DNA from: Plantago major
Lineage: Eukaryota; Streptophyta; Magnoliopsida; Lamiales; Plantaginaceae
Reading direction: 5' to 3'
DNA: 64,000 nucleotides
Assembly (NCBI GenBank): GCA_026545765.1
Contig: JAIFAC010000207.1
Coordinates: 82,282-146,281, forward strand
Every line of letters starts with the position of its first letter. The first letter of the stretch is position 1. The notes under the pieces are model-generated. The model did not search any database, was not told the origin of the DNA, and saw nothing but the letters and a program-made list of their open reading frames with translations. Made by a program: the position numbers and the translations under genes. Positions 32,040-42,659 of this stretch are shown here, piece after piece.

Positions 32040-32760
32040 TCTGAGAATCAAATTCCCTCTATAAATAAGAAAAGCGAAGAAAGGCGGAAAAAATTTGGAC
32101 ACCCACATAAACTGGCTGAGAAACACTCTCCCTTAGTTTTTAATTTTTAGTATTTGTAATTAAGTTTTGAAGTTTGTCTTTGGTGCTTGCAGACATCAAT
32201 TTGAAGTACTCTTTTATTTTTTATTTTTTTGTATTGTAATATATTTATATTAATGAAAATTAGCCTCATGATAGGCTAAAGCGTTTGGTTTATAATGTTA
32301 AGGCAGTCTAAATTATGTATTTACTATAACTACGCAAAAATGTTTTCTTTGTTCATCCAGTCACTATTCATGGTTACTATTCTGTTGAATTATGAATTAA
32401 TCTAAGACTTTTACTATTTACTAAGAATGAGACCGGAGAAGGTTTTGTATGTCGGCATGTTGATATATTCCGATGAACATATGAAGGGCTGTTTTGCCTC
32501 TAAGTAGAAAGAAATGGCGTCTGAAATTTTTGTGTCTTTGATAATTATGTCTTGAGAAATATCTTGATATTAATGATTTTATCTGATAATCGGTCTGATG
32601 TAGCTATCTTAGTCGGTAGTCTGGATTAATGAAGTGATTACTAAGTTTGAATATTATGGCGATATGAATAAATCGAAAACTGTGGCCGGCCAAGGCTTTA
32701 AGCGAAATGATTTTGGTATCGGTGGAGTTCTGATAAAGAGTTAGTGTTAAGACTCAATCT
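32040..32760 (+). promoter_or_regulatory. Viral promoter and leader, plus orientation, copy 2
   Basis: It repeats 24440-25130: GAATCAAATTCCCTC, TATAAATAAG, AAACACTCTCCCTT, the GCCTCATGATAGGC inverted repeat and the remaining leader. It ends with a short inverted piece (GTGTTAAGACTCAATCTT). The left border abuts the inverted block head-to-head near 32033. Confidence 0.6.
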
Positions 32761-32828
32761 TCATGCTTACCCGCTGCTTCGCGTAAAGCCCACGGCAACA
32801 AAACTATCTTCTTTTTTATTCTTATAAA

Positions 32829-32850
32829 CTATATATATATATATATATTT
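32829..32850. repeat. TA-dinucleotide repeat at right border of the viral block
   Basis: About 20 bases of TATATA end the viral similarity on this side, mirroring the TA repeat at 19368-19453. Confidence 0.75.
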
Positions 32851-33345
32851 ATTTATCTAATCTTGAGCTTCATGTAGATATGATTTGTCTTGAATTCGGA
32901 TAATATTTGACTCCATGGATCTGGGAGCGCCTTCAATGGTAGCTGGGAAGGATTTGTCATTTAGTGATTTTGATTGGGATTGAAGACGTCGATTGGAGAG
33001 GAAGAGGAAAACGGAGATGGCGGCGAGATGGAGAGGATAGGAAGGTCCTGAGAAGAAGAATCGAGTTGTTTAACTTGAGTCATCTGTTTCAATTCCACGG
33101 TGTGTTAGTCCTGGCAATGATGGGTGATCGAGATTCCAATTTCCAGTTCAGAGAGAATTCGAACAGCAGCAGTGCTGCTTCTCTTCAGATAATCGTCGTC
33201 ATCGTTCTTCACTACTCTCTTCGAGACTTCAATTTAGCTTCGTGAGTCGTGACCCTGAATCTTGACTGGTACTTCTTCTTGATTTCGATCTTTGCAGCTT
33301 GTTAGATCTCGTTCTGACGTTTGCTCACGTTGGAATGGAGATGGT
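32851..33345. other. Less AT-rich island with short frames, origin unknown
   Basis: Base composition is visibly less AT-rich than the next 4 kb. A plus frame from 32964 (93 codons, rich in Arg at its start) and a short one opening MDLGAPSMVAGKDLSF at about 32914 are present, but neither shows a domain I recognise. It could be a piece of a host gene or of another repeat. Confidence 0.3.
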
Positions 33346-35400
33346 GGTGTGAATCCATCCATACATACATATATATAAAAGCATTAATGGCTTAAACCTT
33401 ACTAAATTCATTTAGTACTGTGTGGAATTTTGTAGAATTAATTGTAATTTTAGCAGAATTATATATATTTGTTATTTTTGAAACTGTATATATAGTTTTA
33501 TTAAATATAACTATATATATAAAATCAAGAAAATATTTTGAGCATTATATTTGAATTCGCCATGTGCTATCAGCAAAGACGAATCATCAATCTCAATCTT
33601 TATTACACCATATTCTGTTCATTTCATGAAATTTTGTAAAATTAACAGTTGTATTTTAAGTAATATATTTCATTTGATATTTTTTGTATGTTATTTGTAT
33701 ATATAATTTTATTAAATCATATGGTTTTATCACATCTTTAGCAAAACTAGTTAGGTAATTTGAAAAATTGTTACAGAATTTACAGTAGTTAGGTAGTGAA
33801 AAAATGCATTTGGTTTTAAATGTAAGTGTTTATGGAATTAAATTTGAAAAATTTACTAAGATTTTGTAAAATAATACAAAGACTTCTCTTTATTTTCTTG
33901 TCTTTTCGCCTTTCTTATCGATTATTAATACATAGTTTTTTAAATAATAATCATATTTGTCCAATAATTATAATATATATTTAATGTCTTTTTCTTAGCT
34001 AACTTTAATAATTATCAAAATTATCGAAGTTGAAAGAAATAATCGTTGAAGATTTTAACTTAGTAATGAAAAAAATCGGTTTTGATGTGTTATACATGTA
34101 TGCATTTTAAAGAGGTTTGATACATTAATCATATCTTAGGTAAACCTTCCGTGACGATGGTTATTCTTATTTTTATTCTAATTTAGGTTAATATATAGGT
34201 TGGATATTTTCAACGAAAAAGATACGTTCTCTTAAAAAATGAAAATTCATTAATGGAACCTTTTTTCCAAATATTGGTTAAAAGATTAGCGTCGAATAAT
34301 GTTTTATTAACGATAGAAAAAGTTTCATAAATGGAGGAATAATTTGAAAACATGAAATTAGAGCATATCTACAAAAATCTAAAAAATATTTTGAACATAT
34401 ATTTGAATTCGCCACGGCATGACGAATCCATAAGACACCAATCTTACATACTATTATTAATTAAATAAATTATTTTATTCATTAAATTAATATAGAAATT
34501 TATTAGATAAAAAAAAATCAAATAATGAAATTTTAAAAATAGAGCATTTATTAAATTAATTCAATCCTATTTGGAATTTGTGAAATTAGTTGCATTTTAA
34601 ACCAAAGATATCTTTCACTGTTTATTTTTTGTAAGTTGACTGCATATATAGTTTTTATTAAATCTCATATAAACTTATCTAAAAAACCCCAAAAAATATT
34701 TTGAACATATATTTGAATTCATCGTGACAAGACAAATCCATAGAAACCAATCTAGATTATTATTGTTATTATTAATTAATTAAATTATTTTTTTGCTAAA
34801 ATAAAATATAAATTTGTTAAATAAGATAAAATAAAATAATGGAATTTTAAAAATAAAGCAGAGTCCGAATAGGGGACGAGAACTTTTTGTTCCATGAAGT
34901 TTTGTCGAGTTAGACGGATGGCTAATGTTTTTAATTTAAATAATCAGTTAGTTCTTATATAATAATATCATATAATATATAAAGTTGATGGGCTAAATTT
35001 ATCACTGATCCATTCAAATTCCGGTATCCCACCGAAATTTTGATACTATTGAGCAGTCCAATAGGGGGCAATTAGTGTTGTCACTAGGGATCATGAGGGC
35101 AAGGTTATTGCTTGGTGACAAAATTTTATTTCTTATATTTGTTGAAAATGGGGAAGGTTGGCCTGCCAAATTTATAAAATTTGTTTGAGATTTTAAGCCA
35201 ATACTTAGTAATTGAAAGATATTGTTCTTTGGTGATTAAATCTTTAAATTCAAATTTTTAGCTTTGACTTTAATTTGTTTCACTTTTCAAAGAAATTCGG
35301 TCGATAAAGAATTTTATTCCATATGAGAAATTGCGTTTAACGCACGATTACAGTTTGATGTTTTATGATGATGTTGGTTTGGTAGATTTGTATTATCCAT
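33346..35400. other. AT-rich non-coding stretch with dispersed repeats
   Basis: No supportable gene. A motif of about 25-80 bases around AAAATATTTTGAACATATAT plus TTGAATTC recurs at about 33525, 34380 and 34690, with a fragment at 35612. Near 35055-35120 broken frames give GAISVVTRDHEGKVIAW, faintly like the RNase H domain of plant non-LTR elements. Confidence 0.45.
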
Positions 35401-35439
35401 ACTAAGATCGTTATGTGGGGAGGGCACATACCGTAAAAC

Positions 35440-37100
35440 AATTTTCTCGATTAATTAATTTTGTCCTCCTATTTCTATTTATTATTAAACGAAATTATAT
35501 CACGCCATCGCTACTCGGAATTAGTTACATTTTCACCAATGATATCTTTCACTGCTTATTTTTTTTGTATATTGGTTGCATATATAGTATAAATTTATAT
35601 ACAAACTTCAAAATATTTTGAACCCGTAGCATACATTTTCTATATAGTTTACTAATTAAGTTATTACAATTAACACGAAGCGCGAGAACACTATTACACC
35701 GGTATTCTTGTTCTATCCAACCAAATTCAAACCCATTTGGAATAATGAGGTCCAGATCAACCCAGACATACCTTTTGCAGGACGATACACAAACCGCAAC
35801 ATTTTATGGTTAAGGTTAGTGAAAAGTCTTCGCGAGGGCTCTTGGGTATGTTAGGGGTGGCAAAAAAAAAAAAAACCATCGTAATATTTAAAACATTTAA
35901 ATTACGTTTGTAGTAATAATAAATTTTGATGCACTACATACACATACCACCTCGTGGGGTTGTTCAACCCCATTAATCACAGCGTTGTAGAACATTTGTA
36001 TTTTATTTCGTTCGATCGCATTATGTTTGTAATTAATATGTTAGTAAGTAGGGTGATTCATATAAAACTATCATATCCCCTTTCAAAGCATAAACGTAGT
36101 CGGCCATAATGAGTCGTATTTATACATTTTCTATAGTTACCATAAACAAAGATCCAATGATATAGTATCGACGAAGGAGGACTCCACACAAACACCACGC
36201 CCAACGTTGTTTGTAAGTGAATTTTTACCGCCTTTATTTTATCGATTTATTTGTTTATTATTAAAAGTTAAACTATAATCGTGGTATCGCCACGCAGTTC
36301 TTCTAAGTGGGAGGGGCACCCAGAGTTTGTCAGAACCAACCATGTTAAGCATTCTACACTTTTGTATTTTATTTTCGTTCGATTGAGTATAAGTTATAAA
36401 TTAACGCCTTAGCCTTCGTAGAGGATTCATTATAAAATATTATATATTATCAACCACAAGCTCTGAATCTAAGTTCGGGTTGGTTATACCCTTTCAAATC
36501 ATATACATCATGATAAGTGCGATTTATTTTTACATTTTTCTATAGTTAACATAAACCAATGACATATTATCACGAAGGACTCATAAAAACACCACTACCC
36601 AATGTTGTTTAATTTTTACTATCTTAGTTTATCGATTAATTTATTTATCATTAAAAGCAACCATACTTTGGCATCGCCGCCAAGTTCTCATGGTGGAGGG
36701 GCACCCTGTGGGGCTGTTGGAAAAACCAAATCCATGTTAACTGTGATTATACACTTTTGTATTTTATTTTGGTTCTGATTGGAGTATAAGTTATTAATTA
36801 ACGATTAGCTACTTGGTGTGGGGAGGACCCTTATAAAATACTATATGTTATCAACCCATCGAAGTCTCGAACGGGTTCGGGTTGGTCCTATGGTCTCACC
36901 CTTTCAAAGCATATATGTTGTCGCCATTTAGTCATTTAAGCATTTTATATAGTTATACAAGGCTTGATGATATAGTATTTGACTGGGAAGAATTTCAACA
37001 ATACTTACATTGACACTAATCGTTGTTATGTATGAATTTTAACCATGTTATTTTCTCGATTAATTTATTTTATACTCACATTTTTATTTATTATTGTAAG
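35440..37100. repeat. Diverged tandem array, period about 400 bp
   Basis: A shared 3'-end motif (TCGATTaATTTATTT followed by TTATTATTAAAAG-like text) recurs at about 35441, 36240, 36628 and 37052. A central motif (ACACTTTTGTATTTTATTTTGGTTCTGATTG in its best form) occurs at about 35990, 36355 and 36750, and a GGGAGGGGCACC-like motif starts units near 36308 and 36695. The order of motifs is constant, so this is a true tandem repeat with strong divergence and one poorly preserved unit. Confidence 0.65.
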
Positions 37101-37911
37101 ATCTATACCACTCTAAGCACGGGTTAGTACTTCAGTTATGATGATGATAGGTTTGGATTTATCGAAGGTTCAGTTGCTTTGAATTGGATTAAAGGTAATT
37201 TACTCAATTATCGTGAGTTGTGGTCTGATGGTTAGTGAGTTAATGTGATGGTTAATTAGTAATTTAATGTAATTATGTTAGTCTAATGAAATGACGTTAA
37301 ATGATGGTAATATGAAATAAGGAAGAAAATAAAATTTTCAACACGCCAAAAAAGGAAAAAAGCCAAATTTGAAAACCCAACCATGGAATTGTGTCATCGT
37401 GTGTTCCAACAGATGACACAAGTTTTGGTATCATCTTGTTGTGTCATGTGTTCTAGATTTTATTACTCCATAAATTTTTAAAATGTTCTTCCTCTTCTCG
37501 ATGTTACCAAAACTTACATTTAAAGAATAAAAGGTAGCCTAACAATTAATGTATAATATTGAATCAGTCGCATACCCTGAACGTATAAAGGTCACTTGGG
37601 AGGTTACCTATAAACCATGGGTTAGATGTCATGGTTTTCTAATCAGCTGTTAAGATTACATGCGGTTGATAATCGTAAGTTCAATTAGAACGAAATCAGC
37701 CATTAAATCGCCAACATTCTAATAGTGTTAATTCAGAATATAGTTCACCGCCACTGCGGTGTCGTTAGATCTAATCTAATCTAAGTAGTATAATATAACC
37801 AAACAACAATGCGGTGATAACTCGGATTTTGTCTCAATTTAGTAATTCTATTTGTAAAAAGCATGTTTTATTTATATTATCATGCCCACACGCAGCCTGG
37901 GTTTTCCAATG
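37101..37911. other. AT-rich non-coding stretch before the Copia element
   Basis: I see nothing coding here. A direct repetition of TGTGTCAT-containing text lies around 37390-37450, but I can define no element borders. Confidence 0.4.
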
Positions 37912-37916
37912 ATTAC

Positions 37917-38420
37917 AGCATTGATTAAGTGTCATCAATCACAGTAGTAATGTGATTTACTAGAGACCGGGCGATCTTCACGTTAAGGCTGGACCAGTTC
38001 GGAGAAAAGCGGAGGCACGCTTGTTGAGCTAACGAAGTTATCGATCAAGAATACAGCAGGGTCGAGGGGCGGAGTTCATGGGTGGGCAAAGGCCGACATC
38101 GGGTTGTGCAGGCGGAGCCGCGCCAATGGACTTTTTTGGATAACAACGCTAATTCGATAATATCGTAACTTTCAAACCATTTAACCAAAAACCGCTTCGA
38201 TTTTGTACTTTACATATTCGAGGATTCGGTCTCAACGGATATACATGGAAATCTAACATCCTCTCTACTTTCGATCGAAATTCATATATTAATTAGATTG
38301 CCTTCGATTATCTCAAGGAATTCAAAACCCAGCAGTAAATTGGGTCGAATTATCTTGTTTGGAAAGTGACTAACGATTCAAAGAAGCTTCAGATTATCAC
38401 CACCCAAAATTTAACCAACA
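37917..38420 (+). repeat. Element C 5' LTR (about 504 bp)
   Basis: It aligns with 56593-57133 over GTCATCAA, AGTAATGTGATTTACTAGAG, CAGGGTCGAGGGG, GGATAACAA, CTAACATCCTCTCTACT and the shared end CACCCAAAATTTAACCAACA. The 5' edge is degraded (AGCATTGATTAAG against TGTTGGTGATTTTAG), so the start is approximate. Confidence 0.8.
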
Positions 38421-39300
38421 AACAAACAAGATAACTGCTGATAATCAGCCGGAGGAAGCTAAGCACCGTCGTGAGATGACAAACACTTTGAAAACGGAGA
38501 AGTTCCAAGGCCACGACTTCAGACTGGAAAAGAAGATGCACTTCATGCTTACTTACTTGAAGGTGGTGTACGCCCTGCCTACACCAATGCCGTATGGAGG
38601 ATGATGGACTGTTGAAGCACTCAAGCAAATCCAAGTGGAAAACGATGACTATATTTGCAAGAGGACACATCTTGAATGTATGTCCGATCTTGTTCGATAT
38701 TTACTAAATCAGGAGTCTCTACATAGGAACCGTGGGATTCTGCCAAATATGGTAGAGGATTCTTCAAGCAGAAATTTCGTTAGCGATTTCAACAACTACA
38801 AGATGGTTGATTCATGTCCGTCATGGAATAGCTTTAATGAAATTCTCCCATTCTCGACAATTTGGTATTAACACGGTTTGAAGATGGATCAATCCATCTT
38901 CTCAAGTATCATTGATAAGTTGCCTCCTTCCCGGAAAGAGTTCAAGCATACTCAAACATGGTAAAGAGGAACTATCTTCGTTCAACTTGGAAGCCATCTT
39001 CACATAGAAGAATCAAAGGCTTCTCAAGATAAGGGCAAGGGCAAAGATGTTCCGACCTCGACCCTCACAATATGATCGAAGAGGGTGGTAAGAACAATAA
39101 CAACAAGAACAAAGGAAAGAAGGTTTCTAACAACAACAAAGGCGCTCCTGCCTAACAAGAAACCGGCTAGAGTGTTGGAATTCAGGCAAACCGCCACTTC
39201 AAGAGGGATTGCCGATCCGGCAAGAAGCACAACAACAACAAGTGGTTCGGGAAAGGGTCTACGGACCAATCCGAAACTAAGGTCGTAATCTAAAAGTGAT
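38421..39300 (+). pseudogene. gag: Element C gag
   Basis: Broken plus frames contain KMHFMLTYLKVVYALPTPMP, WENDD-like text at 38635, VSDFNNYKMVDS (about 38780-38815), SSIIDKLPPSRKEFKHTQ and VQLGSHLHIEESKASQDKGKGK. A zinc-knuckle remnant at about 39175-39215 reads CWNSGK, then after a one-base shift HFKRDC; the second Cys is Ser. The order is that of the common plant Copia gag. At least six frame breaks occur. Confidence 0.75.
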
Positions 39301-40720
39301 TTGAATAATTTGATTGAATATTCGCTTACTTATTTCACTCAAGCATTATGTGGATGATGCTATCGCGTGGTGATAGATTCTGCCACAACCACGCTTGTAA
39401 GGACCTGGTGGTTCAAGACACTTGTACCAAAGGGATGACGGTTGGCCCTCTATATGGGAGATGATCACTTTTCTCCTGGAAGGCAAAGGAGAATGTGCGG
39501 TGTTAGAATTTAGTTATGGAAAAATTGCCTTGTGTAATGTTTTATATGTTCCTCGTTACGAAGAACTTAATTTCCCCAGTGCCTCTGCTTTAAATAAGCT
39601 CATGGTTACAAGGTGTTTGTGAATCGATAAGTATATCTGTCAAAGTGTGGTGTATATCGATCCGGTTATTATAATAATGGAATGTTTATGATGAATCAAT
39701 GGAGTTTTGGCGAATCAGTTCCATTTATGTCCTCTTCAATCGTGATTGATTCATCTCTATGCGGTAGCGCATGCTTGCCTAGGACATGTACATTATAAAG
39801 GATGCTTGAAATGTCTAAAGATGATTTGATTCTTTTTGATAAACATAAGAAATGTAATACTTATGTTAACTAAGATCACTAGAAAACCTTTTAAGAATAT
39901 AATCGAATTTCATTACACTTGATTTAATTCATAGTGATCTATGTGATTTGCATGCTACTCCATCTTTAGGGAACAAGAAGTATGTTGTTACTTTCATAGA
40001 TGATGCATCTAGGTTCTTATGTTTATATGTCGCATACAAAGGATGAAGCCTTAGATAAATCTGCAATTTATAAAACCGAGGTTGAATTACAACAAATGGC
40101 TTGATTAAAACCTTACGCGGATAGAGGTGGTGAATATTATGATCCGTATTTTTCCAATCAGAGGAATCATTCATGAGACCATTCCTTATACGCCACAAAT
40201 GTAATGGTGTACGAAAGGAAAATAGAGCTCTTAAGGAAATGGTGAATGCCATGTTGTCTTACTGTTTAAGTGAGGATTTCGGGAGAAGCCATGTTAACGC
40301 TTGCTATTTGTTAAATAGGTTCCTAACAAAAGGAACAAGACTACCCATATGAACTTTGGTATAAGAAACTAATTTAACTTGACATTTTTATGAAGTTTTC
40401 AGTAGGGCCGTGGTTAGACTCCGGACCCTAAGAGGAAAACTTTAAGTAGAAAAGGGATTGATTGCATCTTTGTTGATATGTCGAAAGCATTCCAAGGTTT
40501 ATAGGTTTTATGTCATAGAACCTAATGATTCGGTTTCTATTAACACAATTATAGAATCGAGAGATGCTATCTTTGATGAGAATCGCTTCTCCTCAATACC
40601 TAGACCAAAGTATACTATACCAAGTTCGATGATACTCTAAGGGATGATCACTCAAATGATGTACCAAGTGAGACTCTCAACCCCAGAGAAGCTAAAAGAG
40701 TTAGGAAACCAAATCTTATG
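39301..40720 (+). pseudogene. Element C protease and integrase (5' half of pol)
   Basis: The protease region shows VIDSATTT at about 39370 (DSG expected, DSA read) and IALCNVLYVP at about 39530. The GAG-pre-integrase motif is near 39765-39830 (LGHVHYKGCLKMSKDDLI). Integrase follows: LIHSDLCDLHATPS with the first Asp (about 39925), FIDDASRF, then a NGV-RKENRALKEMVNAMLSYC segment near 40200-40265 where the catalytic Glu lies. The frame is broken many times. The region ends in RKPN at the A2 insertion. Confidence 0.75.
40716..40720. other. Target-site duplication of A2, left copy (TTATG)
   Basis: TTATG directly precedes the A2 LTR start at 40721 and recurs at 54473-54477 directly after the other LTR. 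Confidence 0.9.
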
Positions 40721-41634
40721 TGTTGGGGTCTAACTCCACAATCACTTAGATTTATTTAACTCTTCCAAATGGTGCCAAGATGAGAGGCTCCTTGCTAGGT
40801 GAGGATCGGTTGCAAGAACCAAATGCCAACCACTCCTGAAGGACTTGCACACTCGAGTGGGTCACTTTGCTTAAGTGTCAAACCGGATGAGACTTTACCG
40901 AGAGTGATCATGATCACTCAGATAGTGCTCTTGGATGTGACTAGCAGAAGACTTGTTCAAGTGACTTACTGTGTCCTCTTTGCTAGGCATATGTGTCTTA
41001 TTTATAGGCTACCATTGAGATGGAAGGCCTTATAGGATCGCCATGTGTAATGCTAGATTGAGCCACCAATGCAGATGAGGCCCATAGCCCAATAATGAAG
41101 CTTAGCCCATGCCATCTCGGGCTTTAGGGGTAATTTGGTCATTATCGGGAGAGTTCTTGAGGATGTGACAGAAACTGCCGAGATCTCGTGTTCGGAGGGG
41201 TCGGGTCCGGATGTCCGATCCGGACAAGACCGTTGTCACCGAGGAAGTTCCTCCGCTCATTCTAACTCTTCCGATTCGAGCTCACGGGTTCTGACATCTC
41301 ACCTTTGGTGCCCACTTGCTTGGTAGCCTATGAGATGGTCATGCCGGATCCGAGTTAACATCCAGACGGAGTCTTGGCCTGAGAGGGTACGACTTAGCAC
41401 TATGTCTTTCCTGTGGAGGCTCGGACCACGCTGGTCGGATCTAGGTTCCGGGTTGGGCCTTGCAGGTCCTAATCCTTTGTCCCTTTCTTTCGTGGTGGGT
41501 CTGACCATAGGTGGTCCGCCTTGATCGACCATCGTTCTGACATAAGTGCCTCTGGATCCATCGGGATGACTCTGGGATGCCTTAGGATTCGCCTCCTAGG
41601 TCCTTTATGACGATTGACATATTTCAGATCAACA
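40721..41634 (-). repeat. A2 3' LTR (914 bp)
   Basis: On the plus strand it runs from TGTTGGGGTCTAACTCC to CAGATCAACA. It matches 53548-54472, including the minus-strand TATA box (CCTATAAATAAG, about 41009-40998). Differences to its partner are mostly at CTG/CAG/CGG sites. Confidence 0.9.
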
Positions 41635-42239
41635 TATGTCCCCTAGTTTCCAAGTATCTCAGTAGAAGATAGTCAGGAACTATTGTTTTGGGAAGCCGTT
41701 GAGGAAAAGAACTGCTTCTCCCAATCCGCTTCGATCCCGATGAAAAAAGGTATAATTACGTGTAGGCCATTGACTTAGTCTCTCTCCCCCTTTTTCTTTT
41801 TTCTAAAACATCACATCCGAGGGAGAAGGTCCAAGAGCAACGAAGTGAAGAAAAAGAAAAAGGGTATTTGTAATGGAGACTAAGTTTAGGCTTAACATCG
41901 TAGTGTACTTTGATGAGCTACGTATGATCAGTGTGTGTCCCGTCCAACCAAAGCTCAGGTTGCGGAAGGTCCGAAGGGTAATCGCCGAGTATAATGAGGT
42001 TCCTTGTGGACAAGTTATGTCAATATAAGTCAAGGCGTCCAAAAGATGATATCTGAGCTCTCGTGTTGTCCGACGCCCGAGAGAGGGAGAGTTGTTGTAT
42101 CTATATATCCAAGAGGTAAATTCACAGTACCCATTCGTCATTTCACTTGGTATAATTGCATTATACCGCTGATGGTTCTTGATCGACGGTGGAGATTAAA
42201 TCCAAAATTGCGACGGTTGAGTTCCTTTATATGGCCCTC
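41635..42239. other. A2 3' untranslated region
   Basis: The counterpart of 17-662. The terminal polypurine tract lies at 41635-41651 and the internal purine tract at about 41781-41808 (both on the minus strand). No coding sequence. Confidence 0.65.
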
Positions 42240-42248
42240 TATAAACAG
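42240..42248 (+). promoter_or_regulatory. TATA box of the A2 antisense gene
   Basis: TATAAACAG occurs at the position of A1's TATAAATAG, 158 bases before the intron donor (156 in A1). Confidence 0.55.
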
Positions 42249-42397
42249 AGGGGTTACGCCATTTCTCATCGCTTAGAGAGAGATTTTTGCATTCCGAGTA
42301 CATCCGGCAACTACCAAGAATCCGAAGCGAAAAGAGCGGTTCAAGCGCTGTGATCTCGTGCGTAGTCAAGTCACTTTTTCCAATCATCCGAGTCCAA

Positions 42398-42658
42398 GTA
42401 AGTTCACTTGTCTCTTATGATTAAATCATCTCTTGTCTTTCATCTTCAAGTTACTCGATGTATGCTTATAATGTGTAGTATAGTTGATAACCAATAACGC
42501 ATTTGATTTTGACTAACACCGAATAAGTGTAATATCGACCAACTAACTCGTGCGAGTAAGTCGCTAGTTTTGGTTTTAAGTTCGCCACTTTAATATACAT
42601 AAACCACCTCCTGGATCGCCATCTTAGAGCTTACGATATTGCTTTCTCCTTTCCCTAG
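42398..42658 (+). other. 5' UTR intron of the A2 antisense gene (261 nt)
   Basis: CCAA/GTAAGT and TTCCCTAG/G borders, ATG at 42660. The length is identical to A1 although neighbouring sequence has many indels. Confidence 0.6.
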
Positions 42659-42659
42659 G

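Larger units (their letters stand above)
19454..32828. mobile_element. Endogenous pararetrovirus (Caulimoviridae-like), rearranged and decayed
   Basis: Coat-protein-like, aspartic protease, RT (YIDD) and RNase H regions without an integrase, together with movement-protein-like segments, mark a plant pararetrovirus integrated in the genome. The block has a plus partial copy (19454-25156), an inverted minus block (25157-32032) and a plus promoter/leader fragment (32040-32760). TA repeats lie at both ends. All frames are interrupted; no intact viral gene set is present. The genus cannot be fixed from reading alone, although florendovirus-like or petuvirus-like affinities are plausible. Confidence 0.85.

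Noticed and set aside
19454-32828. Intact, potentially active virus genome.
   Set aside because: Every region has stops, shifts or deletions, and the copies are inverted and incomplete. No intact gene set exists in this window.
38635-38871. Separate host gene of 78 codons.
   Set aside because: Text such as DFNNYKMVDS is Copia gag, in the expected place of element C.
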